Origin: Penium margaritaceum
Taxonomy: Eukaryota; Streptophyta; Zygnematophyceae; Desmidiales; Peniaceae
Length of the DNA: 34,718 nt
Direction: 5' to 3'
Assembly (NCBI GenBank): GCA_023375785.1
Contig: SZWC01016258.1
Span: 19,577-54,294, forward strand
Below, piece by piece: positions 21,810 through 31,500 of the stretch. The number at the start of each line of letters is the position of its first letter. The first letter of the stretch is position 1. Under the pieces are notes generated by a model. It did no database searches. It worked only from the letters and a program-made list of their open reading frames with translations, and was not told where the DNA came from. The position numbers were made by a program, and so were the translations under genes.

Positions 21810-21816
21810 AGGGGAG
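21810..21816 (+). other. Polypurine tract of element D
   Basis: AGGGGAG immediately precedes the 3' LTR. Its context GTGATTCATAGGGGAG parallels those of A, B and E. Confidence 0.7.
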
Positions 21817-22672
21817 CGTTGGTTTTGCGCATCTCTCATTATACTCTGTTGTGTCCTCTTGGCTTGTGTACATCGGCGTGCAGATGAATGATGGCGAGAC
21901 TCAACGTTGCTGGACTGTCGTCCGGTGGAGCCGACGAATGCTGAGGTCCTCTCACAGTTCCCTGGAGCCTCCTCCCTCCTGCGACGCGCTCAGCTCCATC
22001 AGCAGGCCTCCTCGGCGGTTGGGTCACCAGTGGTCACGGCCATTGCAAATGCTGTCTACATGCACCCAGCGCTATTTCTGGCTATGTCATTGCATCTGTA
22101 GCATCATGCTCTGCCTAGGGTACATGTCTCTTGCTATATGGCACTGTTTGGCATCGTTGACTGTCGTATGCACTACCTGGGTTTGGGCAGTCATAACTCT
22201 TTGCTACTTTTCTTCTAGCTGATTCTGACCGCTCGACTGCGTTTGTAGCGTCGGTATCATGGTATGGTCCAGTTTTCAGGCAAAACGGACGACGCCCGGG
22301 TTTTGGGTTGTCGGGCGTCTGGCAGGGCTCACTGAGAAAACCTTGCCTGCCAGAAAATAGGTCTAGGACTGTTTTCTGATTGGCTGGTAAGTTGAGTAAC
22401 AAGTTCTACACCAGTGGGGGGGGGGGGGGTAGAACTTGGAGGGGTCTCCCACTGTTGCTCATTCTTGATTCCTAATCAGTTACTTTCAGTTCCCAGCTGC
22501 TTTCTGGCGCTAACACTGGCATACGCACTTGTGAGTAACAAACCCAAAGCTTCCAGACTTAGTCTCTAGAGCAGCACAGAGAAGGGGCAGCAGACTTAAG
22601 CAACGAGCGTGGAAGCCCGCACGCTGCATCAACAACGCTTCTGCCCCAACCTGCTGCCTAGCATTTCTGTTT
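21817..22672 (+). repeat. 3' LTR of element D
   Basis: An 856-bp partner of 14294-15145. The first base is C where the 5' copy has T (CGTTGG against TGTTCG), probably a mutation of the terminal TG. It ends TTTCTGTTT immediately before the GAGTT duplication. It contains a run of about 15 G near 22414-22428 absent from the 5' copy. Confidence 0.9.
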
Positions 22673-22677
22673 GAGTT
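22673..22677 (+). other. Target-site duplication of element D, right copy
   Basis: GAGTT directly follows D's 3' LTR and equals 14289-14293. The sequence then resumes as B's LTR (CGGGCAGTCGTAAC). Confidence 0.88.
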
Positions 22678-23160
22678 CGGGCAGTCGTAACTCCTCGGAG
22701 CTATTTTTCTTGCAACTGTTTACTCCGTGGCCGCGTTTGCAGCGTGGTTATTTTGGTTTTGTCCAGTTTTTTGGCAAACCAGACAACACCCAAGTTTTGG
22801 GTTGTCTGGTGTCTCTCTCAGGAAAATTCTGCCAGACAAGATAATGCTAGGATTTTCTTAGTTGGCTGATTATCTGAGTAACAAGCCTCACAGAGCTGAG
22901 GTGAGGCTAGAACTGGTAGGGGTCTCAGTTGGTTGCTCAGTCGTCATTCTTATTGAGTCATTGTTTCATTCCAGGTGCTTTCTCGCTATAGCTCTGGCGT
23001 GCACACTTTTGAGTAGCAAACTAGAGCACTCGGACTTCGACTCTATGGCAGTAGACTAAGGGGGCAGACTAAGGGGGCAGACTAAGCGACGAGTGTGAGT
23101 TCCCGCACACTGCATCAACAACGCCACTGCCCCAACCTGCGCACTAGCTGATTCCTTTTT
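22673..23160 (+). repeat. 3' LTR of element B, right part
   Basis: It matches B's 5' LTR from about 6812 to 7308, including GGCAGTCGTAACTCCTCG, AATTCTGCCAGA, CCTCACAGAGCTGAGGT and the terminal ATTCCTTTTT. Joined to 14013-14293, minus one GAGTT, it gives about 764 bp against 769 bp for the 5' copy. A short direct duplication of GGGGGCAGACTAA occurs near 23060-23085. Confidence 0.85.
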
Positions 23161-23301
23161 GTCCTAAGTTTGAGGTTTAAATAAAGAATGCCCCGGGTAT
23201 GAACCTTCATGGCAGGATGCCATGAGTCTATAGATTGTTACAAGAGTGTCCTCGGTCTACAAAACAATGTATAGTATGATTCCGGTTAGTAGTTTTCCAC
23301 G
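23161..23301. other. Unassigned spacer between B and E
   Basis: About 140 bp of AT-richer DNA with no reading frame, repeat or motif I recognise. It is probably a remnant of the pre-insertion sequence. Confidence 0.5.
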
Positions 23302-23306
23302 CCATA
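23302..23306 (+). other. Probable target-site duplication of element E, left copy
   Basis: CATAT before the 5' LTR against CATAC after the 3' LTR (31021-31025); four of five bases match, consistent with an aged 5-bp duplication. Confidence 0.6.
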
Positions 23307-23953
23307 TTGTTGTGATGTGAGTTGTTTCAGTCTGTTTGTATAGCTTATTATGACCACTCGGCCGTGTCCATGCTCGTGCAGATCCCTGATGCGGGCCCAC
23401 CTGGCGCCGAAGCACCGACGGTTGGTCGGTCCATTCACTAGCAACTGCCACAGGGCTGCCACGACGTCTCGGATGCTTGTTGGGGTACGCTGCAGCTTTT
23501 TTGCAGACGCTAGAGTTTTCTCGGTGGACTGGCTCTCAAGCCCGATTTGCATGTTTTGCATTCTCTGTCCACCAATCGATGCCGGACTTGTGCGTGTGGC
23601 TAGTCGTAGCGTCCGGCTTGAGATTTTGCATCTCTAGGTTCAGACAGTGTTGCGTTTGGATGCCTGTGCACAGAGTTACGGCCAAAACAGTGGTGTTGAG
23701 CCGGTTTTAGGACAAATTGACACTGCCGCGTGCGTCACCCGCTGTGTGCCGCGGCAGGTATTTATGTTGTGTGCTTATCAGTTGTTGTTTCTCTCTGCGT
23801 TACTAAGCTATTGGAGCCTATGAGACTTTGCGCGTCTCCCTAGCCTGATCCTTGCTGTTTCTTGCACCTGCTTGCTTGCTAGTGCGCTAGTTGACTGGCC
23901 AGTGTCGCCACGTCAGTAGCAGCAAGGTTAGGAAGCTTCCTCGCAATTTCTCA
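23307..23953 (+). repeat. 5' LTR of element E
   Basis: It begins TGTTGTGATGTGAGTTG and ends CAATTTCTCA at the primer site. A TATTTATG motif (about 23759) followed by CTCTCTGCG about 30 bases on is a plausible core promoter, as expected for an LTR, but not proven. It is paired with 30377-31020. Confidence 0.92.
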
Positions 23954-23965
23954 TGATATCAGAGT
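23954..23965 (+). other. Degenerate primer-binding site of element E
   Basis: TGATATCAGAGT differs from the initiator Met-tRNA complement TGGTATCAGAGC at two positions, both transitions. It abuts the LTR. Confidence 0.8.
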
Positions 23966-24815
23966 AGGGAAATCCCTCTCGCTGAGCTGCGCCGCAGAGA
24001 GGCAGCACCGGCAGCAGCACTGATAGTCACCGCCGCCGCCACATCCTTCGACCCATCGCAGCCGACATTAGCAGCAACGACGTCACCACGCAATCGCCAC
24101 CACCGTAGCAAGAGGAGTTGCGGCAGTGACGAGATCCAGCGGCCAGGCCGGTGAGCAGCAGCAGCACCGGGTGGCAGCAGCATCCGTGTCTGGCTGCCAG
24201 CCTGTACACAAAAAAATGGAGTAGCATCTTGCGGCGGCGTGTGCAAGCAGTGGCAGCGTGCAGCGACCGCATCGGTAGGCGCGAGCAGCAACAGTAGCGC
24301 AGCAGCAACAGCAACAGCAGCAGCGCAGCAGCAGCATTGCAGCTGCTACAACGGTAGAAGCAACAGTGGTAGCAGCAGCATTGTAGTAGCAACAGCGGCT
24401 ATAGCAACGTAGTAGCAGTTGTGACGGACGCAGCAATAGCAGACCCACCACAGCAGCAGCTGCGGTGGGTCTGCTACGCAGCTGCGCAGAAACTGCGCAA
24501 GCCTTCGTGGCACTGAGCAGGCCTGCGCAGCCCCTGCACAACAGCGAGCATGAGGCGACGACGTCATCCCCACGCATCACGCGGAGTTCGCGTGACCTGC
24601 AGAAAAAAAACCCGAGCTTTTTTTTCTTGCCAACGAAAAAAGCGCTAGCGTTTTTTTGCTAGCGTAAAAAACACAGACGTCATTACCAACTGTGCTGACG
24701 TCAGCAATTTTGGGGTCAAAACGTCAGTTATTCTGAAAGTTTCAAATCCTCGAGAAACGCTGTCAATTTTTTGTTCGGAGCATTTTTTACGTTCGGCCCC
24801 ATACTGAGCATTGCG
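23966..24815 (+). other. Leader of element E (non-coding, CAG-rich)
   Basis: About 850 bp with CAG/GCA-rich runs (24005-24450), a near-palindrome around GCGCTAGCG flanked by A and T runs (24636-24657) with a nearby second GCTAGCG, and one TGCTGACGTCAGCA palindrome near 24692. The terminal part is homologous to the leader of A. Cys-rich and Leu-rich minus-strand frames here are repeat artefacts. Confidence 0.6.
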
Positions 24816-26350
24816 TTGGCGCCGGTCTATGACAAGGGCAAAGGGGTAGTTGACCTCTCCTCTTCGTCCTCTTCAGGCGTTATGAGTCCGCGGTCACGGT
24901 CCCTTGCGATCGATGAGCTTCGTCGGTCGCAGGACGAGATGCGCCGACAGCAATAGTCGCAGTCTGACGCGTTGTAGGAGATCACGGAGTTTTTGCGGGG
25001 TCGTTCGGGAGCCTCACAGCAGCCACCTGGAGGATGTATTAGAGCTGCACCATCTGCTGAGCAGTCTACACCCTACACAGCGCCGCGGCCTTTGCACCAC
25101 TCATCATAGGTTGACACCTGGGATGAGGAAGAGATTGAGGATGACTCACGCGAGCACAAGCTTCGTGTGCTTGAGGAGCGCATCCGTGAGTTACGCCTGG
25201 GGTTGCAGCCTCTCACTCCGCGACCTTCTCGCCGTCAGGATCAGCCACGTTGTTCAACAGCGTTCACTTTTGGTGGCATTTCCCTCACTGGTGGGCTCAC
25301 CATACCCCGTCCACCGTCTCCCCAGCCTGAGGTTGCCCTCCCACGGAGCGACGACCGAAGGAAATTGATACACCTCCACCCCATTGCGATAGCAACGAGG
25401 GCTTTGATTGCTGGGAGACATTATCTCAGGTGTGAGCCGATTCTGAGGGTGTCTGGCCCTACTACCATAGCCAGTAACAGACCCGCGACGCTCACCAGGT
25501 CCAGACAACAGCGAGAGCGATGCGCGGTCTCCTCTACGCCATGTTGCGGGAGACTGTGGTCGACTTCCGACCCTTCCTCGGTGAGACCGGGACCGGGACT
25601 GGAGCAGATCTGCGTCAGAGGTGGGAGCTGGCCTTGACACTTCTCGCTGCGGTGACCCATGCCACGAGGGCAGCCCGACTACGCGAGTTTTACTCCCTCT
25701 GTCAAGGTCCCACGGAGCTTGCAGCTGACTACTGGAGGCGTGTGATTCACCTTTGCACGCGCCTTGGGACCGGTGGCGGGACGTAGTTTTGGGCACTCGA
25801 CACTATCATGATGGAGGCATATTTGGACCACGTGAAGCTCTTTACGAGCTTCGACCATGTGGCTCTCTCCAAGTTTTCAAAGTCACTACAGCTGCTTCCT
25901 TGGGCCCATCGCTACTTCATTCAGGCCACATCGGCTCATGAGGCTGCCATCGCCCATCAACAGAGTCCACTTATTGCAGCAGTGACTACGAACCCTCCTA
26001 CGCCTCTGTCCCAGCTCACCAGTACCACCTCCACCGCTTCCTCCTCTCCTCCTCTACCCTGAGCGGCCACACCTAGGGCATTGCAGCCGCCGCACAGGGG
26101 AAGAAGGGGAAGAAACGACGTGGGAAGGGACAGCAACAGCAACAGCAGCAAGCGAGTAGTGGTACTGGAAGTTCTGTCAATTGCTACAACCATGGAGGCG
26201 CTCACCGCTACACACAGTGGGAGTAGCCCCTTGACTGGACTCAGATCATGCGTGGCCTTCAGGCGGCGCACACGCAGCGGACACACGGACTGGACGCGCC
26301 ACGACGCCGACTGCAACAGACGCGTTCGTTTTACCAAGCGGTAGCAGTGA
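24816..26350 (+). pseudogene. gag: gag pseudogene of element E
   Basis: The position homologous to A's start codon reads TTG (24816), so the start is probably lost; the next in-frame ATG is 24882. The coiled, Gln-rich N-terminus (RSQDEMRRQQ) is broken by TAGs at 24954, 24975 and 25107. A frameshift near 25350 moves the capsid region to another frame, where TGA replaces a Trp and TAA a Tyr (25425-25480); the block MRGLLYAMLRETVVDFRPFL matches A. TAG 25783 lies where A has CAG (context GTQLWAL). After a further shift, a basic KKGKKRRGKG stretch, poly-Gln and a degenerate knuckle CYNHGGAHRYTQW (about 26180-26220) follow. TAG near 26224 aligns with CAG in A (QQPLD). Confidence 0.8.
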
Positions 26351-26351
26351 T

Positions 26352-29300
26352 GTGGACCCTCGGGATCGCACGATCGCAAAGCTTCGTCAGCTACTAGCGC
26401 TTCGTACTCAGGGAGGTGCGAGTGTGTTGTCACAGCCGAGTGGTCCCGACACAGCTTGTGTTACTACTTCTGTTTCCCATGATGATGCTTGTGGTGGAGC
26501 TATGTTGGCTTGCAATGAGGATGGACCTGACAGTACCAACTGGCTTGAAAGGTCAAAGATCCATGCTATTCATCGTTGTCCTGATTCCTCTGCTGAGCGT
26601 CCACTAGAGGCAGAGTGTTCTGTAGCATGTTTCTCATTGTCGACGACTGGTCATGAGCCGGGTGGCACCTGGATTATTGACTCTGGTGCTACCCATCACA
26701 TGACCTGTCGTTGTAGTGACTTCGTTGTACTCGGTCCCGTTGCGTCCGTTCGGTCTGTTTGCACAATGTCTGGTCAGTCGTTGCATGTGCAGGGCGTTGG
26801 GGTTGTGCGGTTTGATGGTCCGTCTGGCCCCTTGTAAATTTCTGATGTGCCCTTTGTCCCTGCTCTTAAGCTTAGCCTGCTCTCTTTTCGTGCATGCACT
26901 AGGATGGGTCTCACAGTTGAGCACTCTGCTGACTCTGCCATAGTGACTGCTCTTGACACACGCGTCGTTGTGCTTCGTGCCTCTGTTCTTGATGACATAC
27001 ATCGTGTGTCTTGTTGCATTCCCTCTGTTTCTTCTCCCCCTCTCTCTTCTGTGCGTGTGTTTGTCACTGGTGTTCTCTCCCCTGAGCACCAACGCTTGTT
27101 ACATCGTCGCCTCTGCCATGTGAGCTTGGACACTGTCTCCAAGCTCATTCAAACTCAGCCAGCCCAAGACCGAATGTCTTGGCACTGCGCCCACTAGAGT
27201 TGGTCCACTCGGACGTTCTCGGTCCTCTCCCAGTCAAGTCCCTCTCTGATCGGGGTCGATATGTTCTCACCCTGACTGATGACTTCACCCAGATGCAGTG
27301 GGTCTACGGCCTCTGCCACAAGAGTGATGCCGCACTGGCGGTCCGCTTGTGGCTTGTGATGGCTGAGCGTCAATCTCGTCACACCCTGCACACGTTTCGC
27401 TCGGATCGTGGTGGCAAGTTCTTAGGCGAGATGGATGCCTACTTTACCGTGCACGGTATCTTTCACTAGCTTTCCGCCCCTGCTACACCACAACACAATG
27501 GTGTGTCTGAGCCTTGGAACCGCACCATGGAGGATGCGGTTCGCGCTATGCGGTCTGGGTGCGGTCTCCCGGAATCCTTTGCCTTTGAGGGTTTCTTCTA
27601 CATGACGTGGGTCTGGAACCTCTGCATGGTCCACTTCCAGACCATGTCACGCCGTACGAGTTGTGGTTTGGCCATCCTGCTGATCTCCGTCTCGCTCGTG
27701 TTTGGGGGTCCCTCGCCTGTCTCTGGTACACCGAGGACCAGCAGGGGTCCAAGGTCTCACCTCGGGGACGCATGTATATCTTCCTAGGCATCTCCCCACG
27801 GTCAAAGGCCTGGCGTTTTTGGGACCCTGCTCGCCATCGCATTGTCGAGTATCGAGATGCTCTCTTCTTTCAGGCTCTCACCTCGAGCGACTTATCCAAC
27901 ATTCTATCGCTAGCCGCCGACCACGTTCCTACTTGTGTGGCCTCCCAGCGGATGGGGGAGTCTAGTCCCGTGGATGGGTCCGTCAGGGCCTCCTCACCTG
28001 TGGTCCGGTCTCCGGCTCCTGACCATCTGACCATCGTGGCTGTGGGTCCAGTAGCCTCATCAGTCCCCTCTGGCACACCTGATCTTGTGCTGGTGTCAGA
28101 GTACTCTAGCACACCTGATCCCGTGCCGGTGTCGATCCCTTCTGACACACCTGATCTCGTGCCGGTGTCAGGCCCTTCTAGTACACCTCATCCCGTGCCG
28201 GTGCCAAACACCTCTGGCACACCCATTCCCATGCCAATGTCGGTCCCCTCTGCCACACCTGATCCCGTACAAGCATCAGTGCCCTCTGGCACACCTGATG
28301 CCGTGCCAGTGTCAGTCCCCTCTGACACACCCACTCCCGTGCATGCACCCATGTCCCTATGGCTCTGGCTCAGCTGCCTTCCCCACAGGTTGAGGTGAGC
28401 GCCTCAGCATCGGGCTACTCCCGCGAGCCCGGTGGTCATCTTCAACCATTGGCCCGTAGGGCTCAAAGGACTGCTGACTCTGTGCCTAGGCGCCCGACTC
28501 GTAGTGTTCAGAGTGGTGAGCCTGGCACGAAGGCCCTTGGCTTGAGTGTCCAGGCAGACTACACTGAGGTGCATCCAGCATGCCCTGTCGGCCACGAGTT
28601 GGTGTCCCAAGAGTTCTTGGTTGCTTGCGATGCCGCAATTGACATTGTCGTGGTCAGACCGAGTCCGGAGGCATGTGTCTTAGCCACCCCCAGCATTCCC
28701 ACGATGACGCCTGATCCAGGCACGTTGAAGGAGGCACTCTCAGCTCACGATGTAGACTTGTGGCGTGCTGCTTGTGAGGATGAGCTGAGAGCCATCCGTG
28801 AGCACAGTGTGTATGAGTTTGTCGCCCTCCCGCCTGGGCGGAAGGCTATACAGGCCAAATGGGTCTTTCGCAAGAAGGTGAAGCCTGATGGCACAGTGGA
28901 TCGCTACAAGGCTTGCTTCACGGCCAAGGGATTCTCGCAGGTTGAGGGAGTAGATTTCACTGACACCTTTGCACCCGTTGGCCGCATGACCACTGCTCGA
29001 GCTTTGTTTGGGGTTGTTGCTCACCACGACTGGGAGTTGCACCAGATGGACGTGAACAATGTGTTCCTCCATGGCACCTTAGAGGAGGAGATCCAAATGG
29101 TCCAGCCACTTGGATTCGAGGTCGGTGACAAGGTGTGGCGCTTGCGCAAGGCCTTGTACGGCCTGAAACAGTCACCCAAGTGCTGGAACTTGGAGATCAC
29201 CGGCACACTGACACGTGCCGGTTATGTGCAGAGTGATGCTGACCCGTCCCTCTTTCTCAGACGGACAGCTGAGAGCTTCACAGCCATCCTGGTCTACGTG

Positions 29301-30278
29301 GATGATCTCTTGATTGCGTTGCCGTCGATGGAGGCCGTGAAGGAGGCCAAGGCAGTTCTCCAGGTTGCCTAGAGGATGAAGGAACTTGGCCCTGCAGCTG
29401 TGTTTCTCGGGATGGAGATCGTGTGTGATCGTCAGCGACGGACACTTTTGTTGCATCAGGCACGTTACGCTCGCGTTGTGGGGGAGCGGATTGCTGACCT
29501 CCTGGATGCAGTTCCTATAGCCTCCACCCCCATCACACCTGACGGGCAGGATGCTCTCAAGGTGGATGATTCCGCAGATTTGGGAGAAACAATGGACGTG
29601 ACCCTATACTTGCGCTAGATTGGCTCTTTGATGTACTTGGCCAGCACCACACGACCCGACATTACCTTCGCCGTCAACCTCCTTGCACAGTTTTCACAAT
29701 GTCCTTGAGCGAGAGCCCTTCATGCGGCTGTGCGAGTGGTGCGGTACGTGGTGTCCATACCGTACCTCGGACTCTGCTTTCGACGGCATTGTTCGGTGGT
29801 AGTCGACGGCTACACAGACAGTGACTAGGCGTGGAGTCTTGATGGGCACAGTCGGACAGGCTACGTGTTCCTGCTTGGTGGCACCACTGTGTCGTGGCAC
29901 AGTGGCAAGCAGGGTTGTATTGCACGTAGCTCATCAGAGGCTGAGTATGTTGCTCTGGGGGCTGGGGCTGCTGAGGCGGTATGGCTGCAGCGTCTATTTC
30001 GTGAGTTGCGTCAGTCTATGCCTTGCATCGTTCTGCGCTGTGACAACTACAGTGCTCTTGCCATTGCAGAGAACTCTGGTGTGTTTCATGCACGCACGAA
30101 GCACATTGTTGTTGAGCATCACTTTGTGCGTGATCTTGTGGAGCGACAGGTGATCTCTGTCATCTCGGTCGGCACAAACATGCAGCGGGCTGACTTCTTG
30201 ACCAAGGCACTTGCGCGCGGAAAGTTCATGGTGGCCATTCGTTCTGTCGGGCTACACCCCTTGCCTGAGAGTGGCTGA
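26352..30278 (+). pseudogene. pol: pol pseudogene of element E (PR-IN-RT-RNase H)
   Basis: Protease motif WIIDSGATHHM, DSG at 26679-26687. TAA 26835 replaces a Tyr codon. The pre-integrase HRRLCHVSLD is present, but compared with A two short deletions (about 35 and 50 bp, near 27160-27190) remove the Cys pair and KMHR. Integrase has TDDF (27278), SDRG (27404) and E of GVSEP (27509); TAG 27467 sits where A has CAG. The frame shifts near 27600 and again near 28380. The linker has eight 12-residue repeats (28060-28347). RT shows KWVFRKKVKPDG, YGLKQSPKCWN and YVDDLLIA (29295-29306); stops are TAG 29370 and 29616 and TGA 29706. In RNase H, TAG 29827 replaces the Trp of DWAWS, and the domain ends at TGA 30276-30278 after LPESG. 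Catalytic residues survive but the frame does not. Confidence 0.9.
28060..28347 (+). repeat. 36-bp coding minisatellite in E pol linker
   Basis: Eight units of exactly 36 bp (288 bp), each encoding about SVPSGTPDPVPV. It lies at the same place between integrase and RT as the D minisatellite and has the same 12-residue period, but the repeat sequence is unrelated. Confidence 0.92.
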
Positions 30279-30369
30279 GAGTGGGGTGAGTGAGCGTGGA
30301 CAGTTGAGCATCTTGTTGTGCTCCTATGTCAGTTCTGCACGTGTATGGACATGCGTACCATTGGGTCAT

Positions 30370-30376
30370 GGGGGAG
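30370..30376 (+). other. Polypurine tract of element E
   Basis: GGGGGAG directly before the 3' LTR, in a block of about 40 bp nearly identical to that in A. Confidence 0.75.
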
Positions 30377-31020
30377 TGTTGTGATGTGAGTTGTTTGTGT
30401 CTTTTTGTACAGCTTATTGTGACCACTCGGCCGTGTCCATGCTCGTGCAGATCCCTAATACAGGCCCAGCTCGCGCCGGGGCACCGACGGTTGGTCGGTC
30501 CATTCACTAGCAACTGCCAGAGGGCTGCCACGACGTCCCCGATGCTTGCTAGGGTGCTCTACAGCTTTTCTGTAGACGCTAGAGTTTTCTCGGTAGACTG
30601 GCTCTCAAGCCCGATTTGCATGTTTTGCATTCTTTGTCCATTGATCGATGCCGGACTTTTGTGTGTGGCTAGTCGTAGCATCTGGCTCGAGATTTTGCAT
30701 CTCTAGGTTCAGACAGTGTTGCGTTTGGATGCCTGTGCACAGAGTTACGGCCAAAACAATGGTTTTGAGGCAGTTTTAGGACAAACTGACACTGTCGTGT
30801 GCGTCATCCGCTGTGTCGCGGCATGTATTCATATTGTGTGCTTATCAGTTGTCATTTCTCTCTGCGTTACTAAGCTATTGGAGCTTATGAGACTTTGCGC
30901 GTCTACCTAGCCTGATCCTTGCTGTTTCTTGCACCTGCTTGCTTGCTAGTGCGCTAGTTGACTGGACAGTGTCGCCACGTCAGCAGCAGCAAGGTGAGGA
31001 AGCTTCCTAGCAATTTCTCA
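30377..31020 (+). repeat. 3' LTR of element E
   Basis: 644 bp, TGTTGTGATGTGAG to CAATTTCTCA, paired with 23307-23953. A 2-bp deletion and about 50 substitutions separate the copies. CATAC follows at 31021-31025. Confidence 0.92.
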
Positions 31021-31025
31021 CATAC

Positions 31026-31319
31026 TGGGTGCATTATCGTATTAACGATAACAGATGCATGAAAACTTCGTAATCCATAACTTTGATCTCATCGACGACT
31101 ACATTGTTGTTGATGGTCTTTCCAAATACCAAATACAAATGTCATAGAATGAGGTTCAACTGTGTTTCGTTGGCATGTCCAAGGGGTGAATGCTAGTGTT
31201 TGTGTTTCCGTTGCCTTGCCCCACATGCTCACATCTCACACCTGAACAAGAGTCTGAACCTTGCAATTGTGTTGGTGCTTTGTTCCATGCGATGGGAACC
31301 ACTAACCAATGCAGAGGCA
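31026..31319. other. Unassigned AT-rich DNA between E and the hAT-like element
   Basis: No gene or repeat family recognised. A small inverted repeat TTATCGT/ACGATAA lies near 31033-31051. It may be genuine pre-insertion host DNA. Confidence 0.5.
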
Positions 31320-31327
31320 GCGGTAGC
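31320..31327 (+). other. 8-bp target-site duplication, left copy (hAT-like)
   Basis: GCGGTAGC, repeated exactly at 32258-32265, immediately outside the terminal inverted repeats. Confidence 0.85.
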
Positions 31328-31339
31328 TAGGGCTGTTTA

Positions 31340-31500
31340 ATCGAGATCGAGACGAGACATCTCGATCTCAAACTCGTTTTTTTGCATTTCGGTACGAGAT
31401 GTCTCGTCTCGGGTACATAGGACGAGACAATCTCGGTCTCGTACCGATTTGTGTTTTGCTGGTCTCGATCTCGTCTCGGTCTCGCTCACGTCCGAGTTAA
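31340..31500. repeat. Left subterminal CGAGA/TCTCG array
   Basis: More than ten CGAGA or TCTCG words in both orientations, including GGTACGAGA and TCTCGTCTCGG. It mirrors the right array and is a candidate transposase-binding region. Confidence 0.7.

Larger units (their letters stand above)
14294..22672 (+). mobile_element. Copia LTR retrotransposon D, complete, nested in B
   Basis: An 8.4-kb complete copia element: 5' LTR 14294-15145, primer site 15146, leader to 16181, gag-pol 16182-21709, polypurine tract 21810, 3' LTR 21817-22672, flanked by a 5-bp duplication. The LTRs differ at roughly 96 of about 852 positions by hand alignment (about 11%). Gag-pol is the best preserved here, with one frameshift between 19841 and 19956 and 18 in-frame TAGs but no in-frame TGA or TAA. 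D is related to B but the LTRs are distinct. Confidence 0.93.
6540..23160 (+). mobile_element. Copia LTR retrotransposon B, interrupted by element D
   Basis: B runs from its 5' LTR (6540) through gag-pol to the 3' LTR at 14013, which is split at 14293 by element D and resumes at 22673-23160. It is a different family from A/E and a relative of D, sharing leader hairpins, a CCHC knuckle type and LTRs ending in TTT. Its LTRs are visibly more divergent from each other than those of D or E, consistent with being the oldest. I find no matching target duplication: the flanks read GGAAT (6535-6539) and GTCCT (23161-23165). It is dead at many points (see pol). Confidence 0.9.
23307..31020 (+). mobile_element. 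Copia LTR retrotransposon E, complete
   Basis: A 7.7-kb element with two TG...CA LTRs (647 and 644 bp), primer site, leader, gag-pol, polypurine tract and a near-matching 5-bp flank. It is of the same family as A. My hand alignment counts about 51 LTR differences (about 8%). It is inactive: the gag start codon position is TTG, there are frameshifts, stops of all three types, and deletions in the pre-integrase zinc domain. Confidence 0.93.

Noticed and set aside
22414..22428. G-run as a possible quadruplex or regulatory signal
   Set aside because: It is a homopolymer expansion within the 3' LTR of D, absent from the 5' LTR, and best explained as slippage.
24027..24580. Cys-rich minus-strand frames in the E leader
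   Set aside because: They are translations of the GCA/GTA repeat in antisense and overlap one another in different frames.
25254..25796. 180-codon minus-strand open frame
   Set aside because: Antisense to the Gag capsid region of element E, no domain, and the sense frame has clear homology to element A.
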